This document shows positions 51,854 through 60,131 of a stretch of DNA of 64,000 nucleotides, piece after piece. The stretch lies in contig JAEYCM010000046.1 of the NCBI GenBank assembly GCA_023455425.1, positions 22,944-86,943 of the forward strand. The letters run 5' to 3'. Position 1 is the stretch's first letter; each line of letters opens with the position of its first letter. The notes beneath the pieces are model-generated. The model saw only the letters and a program-made list of their open reading frames with translations. It was not told the origin of the DNA and made no database searches. This DNA comes from Bacillota bacterium (GTDB lineage: Bacteria > Bacillota > Clostridia > Christensenellales > CAG-138). Both the position numbers and the translations under genes were made by a program.

Positions 51854-52875
51854 CGGAGAAGAAGGGCACAATCTGGGGAAAACAAACGATCCTCCAATGG
51901 GCCGTATTGGCGGTGCTGTTGATTGGGGTCATCGGCCTTGCCGCGCTGGTGCTTGCGCAGCCTCCCGCGGCGGAGGAAGCGCTGTTCGTGGAGCTGGATG
52001 GAGCGGTAGAGGAGGCGAACGCAAAACCCGCCGGCACGGTGACAGGCGGAGCGGTCCTTTCCCCTTCGCCCGGCGCGTCCGCATCACCAACCATCCCCCC
52101 GCAGGATACGCCCACGCCAAGTGAAACGCCTGAACCGACAGCAGCGCCCACGCCGGAACCCACGCAAAAACCCACCCCTGCGCCGAAGGCAGAACCTTCT
52201 CCTACCCCCGCGCCGACGGAGAAGCCATCCCAATCTTCCGGCCAACCGCTTTCGGGCAAGGTGATCGGCATCGACCCGGGGCATCAGGCGCATCCCAACC
52301 GGGAACAGGAGCCGGTCGCGCCGGGATCGTCACAAACCAAGGACAAGGTCTCTTCCGGCACGTATGGGCGGTTTACCGGCGTCCGGGAATATGAAGTGGC
52401 GTTGCAGGTCGGCCTTAGGCTCAGGGACATGCTGGAGGACCTGGGGGCAAAAGTCGTCATGACACGCACGAAGAACGATGTGGATCTTTCCAATATCGAA
52501 CGCGCGAAGCTGTTCAACAAAGCGGAAGTGGATCTTGGCGTGCGCCTGCACTGCAACGGCAGCAACGATCCTGACGTCCACGGCGCGTTCATGCTCGTGC
52601 CCAAGAGCAAGGAGTACCCGTATTATGAGCAATGCGTGCGCGCGGCGAAAAAGATACTCGCCGCATACGGCGAAGAAACCGGAATCAGCGTAAAGAAGGG
52701 CATCACCTACCGGGACGATCAGACGGGGTTTAACTGGTGCGAGCGCCCCACGGTCAATATTGAGATGGGGCATATGACCAACAAAGAGGAAGATTACAAG
52801 CTGACCGACAAGGCTTTCCAAAAGAAAATGGCGGAGGGCATCAAAAACGGCATTCTTGCGTACTTTGACGATTGA
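51850..52875 (+). CDS. N-acetylmuramoyl-L-alanine amidase (Amidase_3)
   Basis: A 341-residue wall hydrolase. One N-terminal membrane helix (ILQWAVLAVLLIGVIGLAAL) is followed by a long Pro/Thr/Ser/Glu linker (TPTPSETPEPTAAPTPEP-like), about 90 residues, and a zinc amidase domain (KVIGIDPGHQ, then EYEVALQVGLRLRDMLEDLG, VRLHCNGS and VNIEMGHMTN). The zinc ligands are His in DPGH, the Glu in EYEV and His in RLHCN; the catalytic Glu is in NIEMG. It cuts between MurNAc and L-Ala outside the membrane. The ATG overlaps the hflX stop (ATGA), so the two are coupled in translation, although their functions seem unrelated. Confidence 0.9.
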   Translation: MTEKKGTIWGKQTILQWAVLAVLLIGVIGLAALVLAQPPAAEEALFVELDGAVEEANAKPAGTVTGGAVLSPSPGASASPTIPPQDTPTPSETPEPTAAPTPEPTQKPTPAPKAEPSPTPAPTEKPSQSSGQPLSGKVIGIDPGHQAHPNREQEPVAPGSSQTKDKVSSGTYGRFTGVREYEVALQVGLRLRDMLEDLGAKVVMTRTKNDVDLSNIERAKLFNKAEVDLGVRLHCNGSNDPDVHGAFMLVPKSKEYPYYEQCVRAAKKILAAYGEETGISVKKGITYRDDQTGFNWCERPTVNIEMGHMTNKEEDYKLTDKAFQKKMAEGIKNGILAYFDD

Positions 52876-52906
52876 CGGCTGTTCCGAGTAAAAGGGTAGA
52901 TGGGGT

Positions 52907-53239
52907 ATGACAAACTATTATTACAATTATGTGCCGCTCTTTAAGGCGCTTGCGGATGAGACGCGCCTGAAAATCGTACATATGCTGACGTTGGAAAGCA
53001 TGTGCGCCAACAGTATACTCGAATGCTTCAGCATGACCCAGCCCTCGCTTTCCTACCACATGAAAATCCTCACTTCCTGCGGCCTGGTGCGGGCGCGGCG
53101 GCAGGGAGGGTTTACCATGTACAGCGCGGACGGAAAGCGATTAGAGGCCGCAATCGCCCTGCTGCAGGAGTTTTTGAGCGGTATGGAGCTGATGCGGCCG
53201 GAGGCTGCACATGCGATTCCGGCACAAGAAAATGCTTGA
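52907..53239 (+). CDS. ArsR-family winged-helix regulator
   Basis: A 110-residue regulator. The winged helix spans FKALADETRLKIVHMLTLE through MTQPSLSYHMKILTSCGLV to the wing RRQGGFTMYS, the typical ArsR/SmtB layout. Cysteines near CANSILECFS could bind metal, but the classical ELCVCDL metal motif is not conserved, so the signal may be another ligand. It follows the amidase gene by about 30 bases and may be on the same transcript. The tRNA promoter overlaps its last codon. No metal or efflux gene lies beside it. Confidence 0.8.
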   Translation: MTNYYYNYVPLFKALADETRLKIVHMLTLESMCANSILECFSMTQPSLSYHMKILTSCGLVRARRQGGFTMYSADGKRLEAAIALLQEFLSGMELMRPEAAHAIPAQENA

Positions 53240-53264
53240 CGAAACTGCCCCACTTCCCTATAAT
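53236..53264 (+). promoter_or_regulatory. Promoter of the tRNA-Thr/tRNA-Pro pair
   Basis: TTGACG (53236-53241), 17-base spacer, TATAAT (53259-53264). Predicted start is about 35 bases before the first tRNA. Confidence 0.8.
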
Positions 53265-53303
53265 TGATAGGGTCGGGTGCGTGATGCGCACCCGAATTCG
53301 ACT

Positions 53304-53379
53304 GCCAACGTAGCTCAGCTGGTAGAGCAGCTGATTCGTAATCAGCAGGTCAGGGGTCCGAGTCCCCTCGTTGGCTCCA
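53304..53379 (+). tRNA. tRNA-Thr (CGT), decodes ACG
   Basis: Full cloverleaf: acceptor GCCAACG / CGTTGGC, D-arm with AGCTCAGCTGGTAGAGC, anticodon arm GCTGA-TTCGTAA-TCAGC with CGT, T-arm GGGGT-CCGAGTC-CCCTC-like, discriminator T and encoded CCA (53377-53379). Confidence 0.97.
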
Positions 53380-53382
53380 TGT

Positions 53383-53459
53383 CGGGGCGTAGCGCAGCTT
53401 GGTAGCGCGTTTGGTTCGGGACCAAAAGGCCGCTGGTTCAAATCCAGTCGCCCCGACCA
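53383..53459 (+). tRNA. tRNA-Pro (CGG), decodes CCG
   Basis: Full cloverleaf: acceptor CGGGGCG / CGCCCCG, anticodon arm TTTGG-TTCGGGA-CCAAA with CGG, T-loop TTCAAAT and encoded CCA (53457-53459). It follows tRNA-Thr by three bases, so the pair is one transcript. Confidence 0.97.
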
Positions 53460-53465
53460 CGAAAG

Positions 53466-53497
53466 AAAGCCGATAACATATGTTATCGGCTTTTTTT
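53466..53497 (+). terminator. Terminator of the tRNA operon
   Basis: A perfect 28-base palindrome (half AAAGCCGATAACAT) followed by TTTT beyond the stem. Confidence 0.92.
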
Positions 53498-53523
53498 GTG
53501 CGCACAATGGGAAAATAGAAAAT

Positions 53524-53673
53524 TTATAAGTCCTGCAAATCGGAAGCCCCCAGATCGTTCTCCAGGTTATCCCTTCCAAGGTCGGTGTCAATGACGGGAT
53601 ATACTTCCGAGATCGGCGCATCCAGCTCGCCTTCAATAAAAATTCTTGTACTTTTACTGCTTTTCTTAGCCAT
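53524..53673 (-). CDS. Small acidic protein, 49 residues
   Basis: An ORF of 49 codons with AAAGGAG eight bases before the ATG at 53673 (a second in-frame ATG lies three bases upstream). The protein starts with a basic patch (MAKKSSKSTRIFIEGEL) and continues acidic (VYPVIDTDLGRDNLENDLG). It has no membrane segment or cysteine. I do not recognise a family. It converges with the tRNA operon, whose two-way terminator may also end this gene. Confidence 0.55.
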   Translation of the reverse strand: MAKKSSKSTRIFIEGELDAPISEVYPVIDTDLGRDNLENDLGASDLQDL

Positions 53674-53965
53674 CATTTATACTCCTTTCTTGGAGTATGG
53701 CCGGAAAGGGTTAGGATTATGAGCAGGGCAGCAAGCCTAAAAGGCAACGCCACGGATATTTGAAAAGGGAGAACCGAAGATAAGCAAGCCCGCCCGGGTA
53801 TCATGCCGGAACGGGCTTTGCCGTGAGCGGGCCATTTGATTCTTACGATTCCCCTGTTCGTTCAATCCCCCTGTGATTGGAATCATTTGGGCATACCCAC
53901 CAAACGACAATAGCATTACATGGAGTCCACGTCAAGGAACATGTATTGGTATAACTATCTATGAT

Positions 53966-53995
53966 TTGACTCTTGAAATTCGGGGATGCTATCAT
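53966..53995 (+). promoter_or_regulatory. Promoter of the HDOD gene
   Basis: TTGACT (53966-53971), 18-base spacer, TATCAT (53990-53995); transcript would start near 54002, giving a 160-base leader. Confidence 0.6.
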
Positions 53996-54022
53996 AGTGC
54001 AGGTTCCCCATTCCCCCTGTAG

Positions 54023-54070
54023 GCACCCGATGACCGCACTTTGGTGAGGCGTCGGGTGCTGTTATTATAT
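54023..54070 (+). ncRNA. Structured leader of the HDOD gene
   Basis: A ten-pair stem GCACCCGATG / CGTCGGGTGC with an 18-base loop that itself may pair, followed by GTTATTATATTTG, a loosely T-rich tail. It lies 20 bases after the predicted start and about 100 bases before the coding region. No known riboswitch consensus was recognised; it may be an attenuator or an RNA-binding site. Confidence 0.4.
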
Positions 54071-54160
54071 TTGAACTTAACGAATGACTTCATCGATAGA
54101 AATAATAGTCATGGTATGATATACTCAGAAAATGGAGTGATATGGGGGCGAAGGAGTAAT

Positions 54161-55030
54161 TTGGACAAAGAAAAAATATTCGGATTACTTGAAACATCCG
54201 GTCGTCTGCCCGTTCTTCCTGAAAGCGCAAGTCAGATTTTAAATGTGTTAAATAACCCTGTAAGTGTGGATATCGAGGAGCTCGCAGAAAAGGTATCTTC
54301 AAATTTGTATTTGACTAAGTTGATACTAGAAAGCGTGAATTCAGGGTTCTTTCAACTGAGAAGGAAAGTAAATTCGGTTAAGGACGCCATTGCTCTCCTT
54401 GGATTGCAGACCGTACAAAACCTGTTAATTTTCTTTATCACCCGTCAGTTCTTTCCCGATGGGCACGTGAGAGAAAGCAGAACCTTCAAAATGGCCCGCT
54501 ATTGGAAGCATGTAATAGGAACCTCCGTCGCAAGCTGCATGTTATCCGACAGGATAAATGCAGGCGATAAATATAAGCTTTTTTCTTATGGCCTCATTCA
54601 TGATATCGGCATTTCTGTTCTGGATATGTGCCTGCCCGAATTAATGGATGAGGTATCAGAAAAGCTGAAAAGCGGCGTACACCAGATTATTGCGGAACGT
54701 ATTGTCATGGGTGGAATCACGCATGCCGATATCGGAGCCTGGCTTTGCAGAAGATGGAATATTCGTGATGATATCACCGCGATTGTCGAACACCATCACA
54801 CTCCTTTTCTTGCCAAGGTGAATATAAGAGATGTGAAATTGGTTTACCTTGCTGATGAAATCAGTACAGCGTATTATGAAAAATTGCTTGGCGTTCACCT
54901 GAAACATGCGAGCAGTAAAAGCATGATGGAATCTATGGGACTTACCCTTCGGGATGAGGAATTGATCAGCCGTGCGCTTCCTGCCGAGGTGGAGAAAACA
55001 GCCGGATATTTTCTATTCAGCCATATTTAA
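54161..55030 (+). CDS. HDOD-domain signalling protein
   Basis: A 289-residue protein formed mostly by one HDOD domain (residues about 5-210), a metal-independent relative of HD phosphohydrolases. Family features are LPVLPESASQILNVLNNP, NLYLTKLILESVNSGFFQL, VNSVKDAIALLGLQTVQNL and YGLIHDIGISVL. HDOD proteins are signalling partners in chemotaxis, secretion or c-di-GMP circuits and rarely have catalysis. The frame is open further upstream, but AAGGAG sits before TTG at 54161, where the domain begins. Its leader is structured. No partner kinase or GGDEF gene lies beside it. Confidence 0.82.
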   Translation: MDKEKIFGLLETSGRLPVLPESASQILNVLNNPVSVDIEELAEKVSSNLYLTKLILESVNSGFFQLRRKVNSVKDAIALLGLQTVQNLLIFFITRQFFPDGHVRESRTFKMARYWKHVIGTSVASCMLSDRINAGDKYKLFSYGLIHDIGISVLDMCLPELMDEVSEKLKSGVHQIIAERIVMGGITHADIGAWLCRRWNIRDDITAIVEHHHTPFLAKVNIRDVKLVYLADEISTAYYEKLLGVHLKHASSKSMMESMGLTLRDEELISRALPAEVEKTAGYFLFSHI

Positions 55031-55207
55031 TCGTATATCCTGCTCTTTTTTGCAAGCACCATTTGCCCTGCTTGTTCTACTTGCGCTTTATGCAAAACCA
55101 AGAAAGTAAATAGGACGTACTCTCTTTTAAGAGGATCCCATGTTTACCAAAGAGCAAAGGCGGCGCACGATAAAGTAAAAGTGCGCGGTTTTGGTACCTT
55201 TCAATTA

Positions 55208-55720
55208 CTACGGTTGGAGCTGGCCCGGAATTGCACCAATTGTGATGTTTGCTATTTTCAGGGCGTTGTCCCGCAGCGCGTCATACTTTTCAATGCTTTT
55301 CGCGTAGTCTTCGTCCACTAAATTCCGAATCAAATCCAATTCCAGCCGAAATTTTGTGTCAAAAGCTTCATGCAAAGCGGCCGTATCGATTTGAGGACTT
55401 GCCGCGGCAATCGTGTTGATAAGCGCGTCCTTGTTCTGTTCCCAGTAAGCTTTCAGGGGTTCAATATCTCCGCGCGTCCGCATGGTAGAGGCTATTTCGG
55501 AAACGATGAGGATGTCCTGATTTAGGAGCGCCTCTATTTGTGCTGCCACAGTTGGGCCATAAAAGTCCATGTATAATTCCGCCAAGTCCCTGCTGTTGCG
55601 AAACGTGCGTAGGGCGACAGGGTTAAAATCACGCAGCCCGAATATCACGCTTCCAATATAATGCCTGATCCACATGATATGATCAATCCAAAGAATTTTT
55701 AGCTGCTCTTTCCAGTCCAT
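55208..55720 (-). CDS. Helical hypothetical protein, paralogue of the next gene
   Basis: A 170-residue, mostly alpha-helical protein without signal peptide. It starts MDWKEQLKILWIDHIMWIRH, and the pattern W-x5-W-x-x-H-x-x-W-x-R-x-x-I is shared with the gene at 55818. It then has LAELYMDFYGPTVAAQIEALLNQ and two amphipathic helices. Similar proteins occur in many Clostridia and some database entries call them 'acetylglutamate kinase', which the sequence does not support. The function is unknown. AAAGGAGG precedes the ATG. It follows its paralogue by 97 bases on the same strand. Confidence 0.65.
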   Translation of the reverse strand: MDWKEQLKILWIDHIMWIRHYIGSVIFGLRDFNPVALRTFRNSRDLAELYMDFYGPTVAAQIEALLNQDILIVSEIASTMRTRGDIEPLKAYWEQNKDALINTIAAASPQIDTAALHEAFDTKFRLELDLIRNLVDEDYAKSIEKYDALRDNALKIANITIGAIPGQLQP

Positions 55721-55817
55721 TGGAGCCTCCTTTTATGGAGCATGGTCCCTGGGAATGTTGGCAACGTATGTCCTGCCTATCTGGGATTACTTAACTGGGC
55801 ATGGAGCGGGTTGGCAG

Positions 55818-56396
55818 TTATCCCATTGCCGGAGTATCGGCAGAAGGGTTGGCGTTCGCATCCATTTCCTTCGGAAACGCCATTCCCAGGCTAAACTGCG
55901 CCTCAATTCCCTCAATCATTTGGCGCGCTATTTTTGTCGCGTTTTCATATGCCGCGTCAAAGTTGCCGATTCCCTCAGCATATTTTTCTTTGCTTAAACT
56001 AAGGACCAGGTCCATCTGGAGTTTGAATTGATCATTCACATATGTCTCCCACATTATTTTATCTATATGCGGATTTGCCTGAAGCAGCAACGCAAGCAGC
56101 TCGGCTGCAATAGCATCCCAGCTTGCCTGCATGGGCGTAATATCTCCGCCCAGTTTTACGGTGGAGGCCAGTTCGGACAGAAGAAGAACATTCTGCGTCA
56201 GGAGGTTTTCAAGCTGAATTGCAACTTCCGTTCCATAAAAATGTGAAATGACACGGGCTATTTCCGTACCGTTGCGAAGCAGACGGGTTGCGATAAAACT
56301 TAAATCACGCAATCCCATCATAAGGCTTATGATGTAATGCCGCATCCATATGGCGCGTTCTACCCATAGGCTGCGTATCCGTTCTCTCCAGTCCAT
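55818..56396 (-). CDS. Helical hypothetical protein, paralogue of the previous gene
   Basis: A 192-residue homologue of the neighbouring protein: it starts MDWRERIRSLWVERAIWMRH, has IARVISHFYGTEVAIQLENLLTQ where the other has LAELYMDFYGPTVAAQIEALLNQ, and repeats GGDITPMQASWDA against RGDIEPLKAYWEQ. It carries a longer, Pro/Ala-rich C-terminal tail (NANPSADTPAMG). The two probably arose by tandem duplication and may work as a pair. GAGGAG precedes the ATG. The shared hydrophobic-aromatic N-terminus suggests membrane contact, but no full membrane helix is present. Confidence 0.65.
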   Translation of the reverse strand: MDWRERIRSLWVERAIWMRHYIISLMMGLRDLSFIATRLLRNGTEIARVISHFYGTEVAIQLENLLTQNVLLLSELASTVKLGGDITPMQASWDAIAAELLALLLQANPHIDKIMWETYVNDQFKLQMDLVLSLSKEKYAEGIGNFDAAYENATKIARQMIEGIEAQFSLGMAFPKEMDANANPSADTPAMG

Positions 56397-56801
56397 ATTT
56401 ACACTCCTCTCCGAGCATTATATTCACCAGGAGAAAAAATAGGCGTTCCTGCATGGGGGTCTGCCTGTCCAAATGATTCAGCGCCAACAGCCACCCGCAT
56501 GAAGGCAATATGGGGTTCCACAATATTAATATAAATATTTTTCTTTTCGCGTCCCAATTGCCTCTATGCCAAGTGTATATAGAGTAGCAACCACACGCCT
56601 GCATGAAGGCTGCATGCGGGCATTCTTGAACACTCCCCGTCCACCTCTCTAGGGCGGGGAGTTTTTTTATATGCCTTTAGTTCCTTTATCTTGATAGATG
56701 GAAATATTTAACGCTATTGTTTCCATACCGGGCCATGCTTAAATACACATAGGGACAATATTCATTCTGATGAAAACATCCATAATCTAAAAAGGTTTGA
56801 T
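56397..56801. other. Intergenic region with a plus-strand terminator
   Basis: About 400 bases without a supported gene. A hairpin at about 56598-56622 (GCCtGCAT / ATGCgGGC) and a terminator at 56632-56668 could mark a small RNA. The motif GCATGAAGGC occurs twice (about 56505 and 56602), with a looser match near 56452. Confidence 0.45.
56632..56668 (+). terminator. Plus-strand terminator with no gene before it
   Basis: Stem ACTCCCCGTCC / GGGCGGGGAGT followed by six Ts, yet no plus-strand gene lies between 55030 and here. It may end an unannotated small RNA. Confidence 0.75.
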
Positions 56802-57587
56802 ATGAGAAGTCATCTTTTGCAATTTGCTTTTATGCTAAGCCTATATATCGGCGCATATAAGGACGCATTTCGCCAGGAAAGCATGGAAGGATACCCGTCC
56901 CGCTACTTTCGGCAAATCCAAATCAAAAGATTTTGCTTTCTGTTTTACTTTCCCAAAAGCAAGAACTATATTGTTTCCCGCATCGCGTTTTGCCAGCAAT
57001 TGTGGACCGTTGTTGCGGTCGCCAGCCTGGTTCTCATCGCACTCTGGTATACGCTTTCTATATACTACACGAATGCGGTATTTGATATTTGGAGATTGAC
57101 GGACATATTGCTTGCGTGCCAATTTGCCTTCCTCTGCATCCTGGTCCTGAGCGAAATGCTTGAACAATCCATTGCCTATTCGCTTAAACGGGTGGTGGAG
57201 AAAGCGGAAACAGCGCGCATCCGGCAAATCGGGATGGAAAGCGGAATGGAATTCAGCAGAGGCGATCTTACTCAGCTGATCTTTTACGGCATTTATTCTG
57301 TCTGTGATCTGGCGTATCTGGCTTTCGTTTATATCGCGTTAGGCAGGGCGTTTTCTGGGAACATTTACATAGAAGAAGATATCGTGCTGCTCCTGTTTTT
57401 GGCACTGGGGCTTATAATCAAATTAATACTAAAGTTATATATGGATCCACAGAGGATATTTCATAATCTGCCCAACACCATACGTATGGCGCTGCTCACT
57501 CCCACCCTGAGGCGCATGGAAGCGATGTTTGCTTGCGTGGCTATTCCGTTGCTCCTGGGCATTGCATTTTATTTGATTGCCGGTTGA
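56802..57587 (+). CDS. Hypothetical membrane protein
   Basis: A 261-residue protein with about five hydrophobic segments, including WTVVAVASLVLIALWYTLSI, ILLACQFAFLCILVLSEML, IVLLLFLALGLIIKLILKLY and a final FACVAIPLLLGIAFYLI. There is a basic N-terminal segment (QIQIKRFCFLFYFPKSKNY) facing the cytoplasm. I recognise no family. AAAGG lies before the ATG. It ends about 100 bases before the response-regulator gene on the same strand and could be its target or partner, but that is only proximity. Confidence 0.65.
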   Translation: MRSHLLQFAFMLSLYIGAYKDAFRQESMEGYPSRYFRQIQIKRFCFLFYFPKSKNYIVSRIAFCQQLWTVVAVASLVLIALWYTLSIYYTNAVFDIWRLTDILLACQFAFLCILVLSEMLEQSIAYSLKRVVEKAETARIRQIGMESGMEFSRGDLTQLIFYGIYSVCDLAYLAFVYIALGRAFSGNIYIEEDIVLLLFLALGLIIKLILKLYMDPQRIFHNLPNTIRMALLTPTLRRMEAMFACVAIPLLLGIAFYLIAG

Positions 57588-57686
57588 AAAAGCAGGATAT
57601 GTAACGATCTTCATCAATTCTTAATCCATTTCCCCCTAACATCTTAATCCCAAATTCCGGTACAATACCTGTAAGGGGTGAATGCA

Positions 57687-58385
57687 GTGTACCGTATTTT
57701 GATTTGCGATGACGATCACGATATCGTATCCGCGCTCAACATCTATTTGCGCGCGGAAGGGTATGGAACCGTCCTTACCTACAACGGGCGCGAGGCGCTT
57801 GAGGCAATCAAGCAGCAGGAAATCCATCTGGCGCTCATGGACATCATGATGCCGGGATTGGATGGCATTGCGGCGACCGTACAGCTGCGGGAAACGAGCA
57901 ATATTCCCGTCATATTGCTCACCGCCAAAAGCGAGGACAGCGACAAGGTGCTGGGCCTGACCATGGGTGCCGACGATTATGTGACGAAGCCGTTTAATCC
58001 CATGGAAGTGCTCGCCCGCGTCAAATCTCAGTTGCGGCGCTATACGCTTCTGGGCGGCGTAGAGGGAAAGGAAAGCTGCAGGTTTGCGCTGGGCGGCATT
58101 GTGCTTGACGACGCCGCAAAAACGGTAACGATGGATGGAGAGGCCGTTTCCCTGACGCCGACCGAATACAGCATTTTAAAGCTGCTCATGGAAAAACCGG
58201 GGTATGTGTTTTCTTCCGCGGAGATTTACGGGGCGGTTTGGAAGGGCAGCGCCATCGGCATGGAAAACACGGTGGCGGTACATATCCGACATATCCGGGA
58301 GAAGCTTGAGATCAATCCGGCGGAGCCAAGGTACTTAAAGGTCGTCTGGGGGCATGGTTACAAGATGGAGAGGGGATTGTTATGA
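57687..58385 (+). CDS. OmpR/PhoB-type response regulator (VanR-like)
   Basis: A 232-residue two-component regulator. The receiver domain starts YRILICDDDHDIVSALN with acidic pocket DDD, phospho-acceptor Asp in LALMDIMMPGLDG, the Thr in ILLTAKSED and Lys in DYVTKPFNPME. The C-terminal winged helix (from VSLTPTEYSILKLLMEKPGY to RYLKVVWGHGYKME) binds DNA. The organisation resembles VanR/YkoG regulators of wall or antimicrobial responses. A GTG at 57687 is six bases after AAGGGGTG; the GTG at 57678 lies within it. Its stop overlaps the kinase start by ATGA. Confidence 0.92.
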   Translation: MYRILICDDDHDIVSALNIYLRAEGYGTVLTYNGREALEAIKQQEIHLALMDIMMPGLDGIAATVQLRETSNIPVILLTAKSEDSDKVLGLTMGADDYVTKPFNPMEVLARVKSQLRRYTLLGGVEGKESCRFALGGIVLDDAAKTVTMDGEAVSLTPTEYSILKLLMEKPGYVFSSAEIYGAVWKGSAIGMENTVAVHIRHIREKLEINPAEPRYLKVVWGHGYKMERGLL

Positions 58386-59971
58386 AAACAAAGCTGACGC
58401 ACCAGTTTGCCGTAAAGGTGGCAGCCGTATTTCTGTTTGTTGTCGCGGTGCTGTTTACATTCGCCTGCTTTGGCGGGCTGGCCTTGGTCCAGGCGTACGA
58501 GCAGGGAGAGTTTGTCATTGAGGAACCCTGGCTGCAGCAGGCGATGCCGCCATGGAACGTCCAGGTTGCGCTGCCCTGGCTGGGCGTTTTTTCCATCGCC
58601 GCAGCCGTTGTATTGTTCATTTTCCTGATGTGCGCGGCCGGAAGGCGGAAAGGAAAAGAGGAACCCGTCTGTTCCAAGCTGGACCGGGTTCCGTTCGACC
58701 TGTTGCTTGCCATGGTGCTTTTCATATTTTACTGCATGGCGAACATCCTGGATTCTGCAAGAATAGGCCTCAACGTCGGTCATAGCGTCGATTATATCGT
58801 ATTGATGGCGGGTATCGTGATCACAATCAGCACGCCGCTTTTGCTGATGCTGACAATGACGTTTGCCGCCCGCATTAAGACAGGTACATTCTGGCGCAAT
58901 AATATCATCGCCTATGTGCTGCGCTTTGTCTGGAAATGCCTGCGGTATCTTGGGCGCGGCGTGCGCACAATTTATCAGAACCTGCCCGTACTCTGGAAAC
59001 TGATCGTATCCTATATTGTGTTCGGCCTTGTTTGCATGATACTGTTTGCCGATAGCATGTCGGGGGGCGGGTTTGCCCTGTTCCTGTTCTTCATCGTTAC
59101 GCTTGCGGCGCTTGGCGCGCTCTGCTTTATGGGCCTGCAGCTGCAGCGTGTCAAAAAAGGCGGGGAAGCATTGGCGCAGGGGCGCATGGAGGAACGCATC
59201 GATACGTCAAAACTGTTTTTTGATATCAAGGCTCATGCCGAAAATCTCAACAGCATCGGCTTGGGCATGAGCCGCGCGGTGGAAGCGCGCATGAAGAGCG
59301 AGCGTATGAAGACGGACCTTATTACAAATGTTTCGCACGACATCAAAACGCCGCTCACATCCATTGTCAACTATGTGGATCTGCTGCAAAAAGAAGAGCT
59401 GGGGAATGAAACGGCAAAGGAATATGTGGAGGTGCTTTCGCGCCAGGCGCAAAGGCTCAAAAAGCTGACCGAGGATATCGTGGAAGCGTCCAAGGCCTCG
59501 AGCGGCGCGCTCAATGTCGCCCTTGCGCCGACCGACGTTGCGGAGCTTGTGCACCAGAGCCTTGCGGAATACGCGGAAAAGCTGACACTTTCGGGGCTGA
59601 CGCCCGTGATACAGATCGCCGAAGGGTTGCCGTTTGCCTTGGCCGACGGCAGGCTCCTCTGGCGGGTGGTGGATAACCTGCTGAGCAACGCCTGCAAATA
59701 TTCCCTGCCGGGTACGCGCGTGTATATAGAGGCAGGGCAAAGCGGGAGCATGGTGAAGATCAGCGTCAAAAGCGTTTCCAGAGAAGCCATCGGCGTTCCT
59801 GCGGAAGAACTGATGGAGCGCTTTGCGCGGGGCGATGTTTCGCGCGCCACGGAAGGGAGCGGGCTGGGCCTGTCCATTGCAAGAAGCCTGATGGAACTGC
59901 AACAAGGCGAACTGCATCTTGCAACGGACGGGGATCTTTTTAAGGCGGAGCTGGCGCTTGCAAAGGCATAA
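58382..59971 (+). CDS. Sensor histidine kinase
   Basis: A 529-residue membrane kinase paired with the preceding regulator. About six hydrophobic segments fill residues 10-260 (for example VAAVFLFVVAVLFTFACF, LGVFSIAAAVVLFIFLMC), followed by a HAMP-like helix, the H-box (ITNVSHDIKTPLTSIVNYVD, phospho-His in SHDIK), N-box (DNLLSNACKY) and G-box (GSGLGLSIARSL). It would sense a membrane or wall signal and phosphorylate the regulator. The large membrane part is unlike a simple periplasmic loop sensor and suggests detection inside the membrane. The ATG overlaps the regulator stop. Confidence 0.92.
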   Translation: MKTKLTHQFAVKVAAVFLFVVAVLFTFACFGGLALVQAYEQGEFVIEEPWLQQAMPPWNVQVALPWLGVFSIAAAVVLFIFLMCAAGRRKGKEEPVCSKLDRVPFDLLLAMVLFIFYCMANILDSARIGLNVGHSVDYIVLMAGIVITISTPLLLMLTMTFAARIKTGTFWRNNIIAYVLRFVWKCLRYLGRGVRTIYQNLPVLWKLIVSYIVFGLVCMILFADSMSGGGFALFLFFIVTLAALGALCFMGLQLQRVKKGGEALAQGRMEERIDTSKLFFDIKAHAENLNSIGLGMSRAVEARMKSERMKTDLITNVSHDIKTPLTSIVNYVDLLQKEELGNETAKEYVEVLSRQAQRLKKLTEDIVEASKASSGALNVALAPTDVAELVHQSLAEYAEKLTLSGLTPVIQIAEGLPFALADGRLLWRVVDNLLSNACKYSLPGTRVYIEAGQSGSMVKISVKSVSREAIGVPAEELMERFARGDVSRATEGSGLGLSIARSLMELQQGELHLATDGDLFKAELALAKA

Positions 59972-60131
59972 GAACCGTTGCCCATTGTTTCGGCGAGGGT
60001 CTTGCCTTGCTGCGAAAAAAATTTGCTGTCTGCCGTAAATCGACAAAACTTTTTATGCAATTCTGCGCATTCTATGGTATGATGAAACAACTAGGCAACG
60101 AATGCCTGGCATAAAATGGAGGTATATTTCT

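Larger units (their letters stand above)
53674..54160. other. Intergenic region and leader before the HDOD gene
   Basis: About 490 bases. It contains a GC-rich hairpin (AAGCCCG / CGGGCTT, about 53783-53817), an inverted repeat GATTCC / GGAATC near 53846-53884, the HDOD promoter (53966-53995) and a structured leader hairpin (about 54023-54055). Confidence 0.5.

Noticed and set aside
53112..53636. Minus-strand ORF of 174 codons over the two tRNA genes
   Set aside because: It is an antisense reading of tRNA-Thr and tRNA-Pro (TPDLLITNQLLYQLSYVG-like text is a known artefact of tRNA antisense) and has no ribosome-binding site.
54023..54060. Leader hairpin before the HDOD gene considered as a c-di-GMP riboswitch
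   Set aside because: The conserved core of the c-di-GMP-I and -II classes was not found; only the general hairpin is supported.
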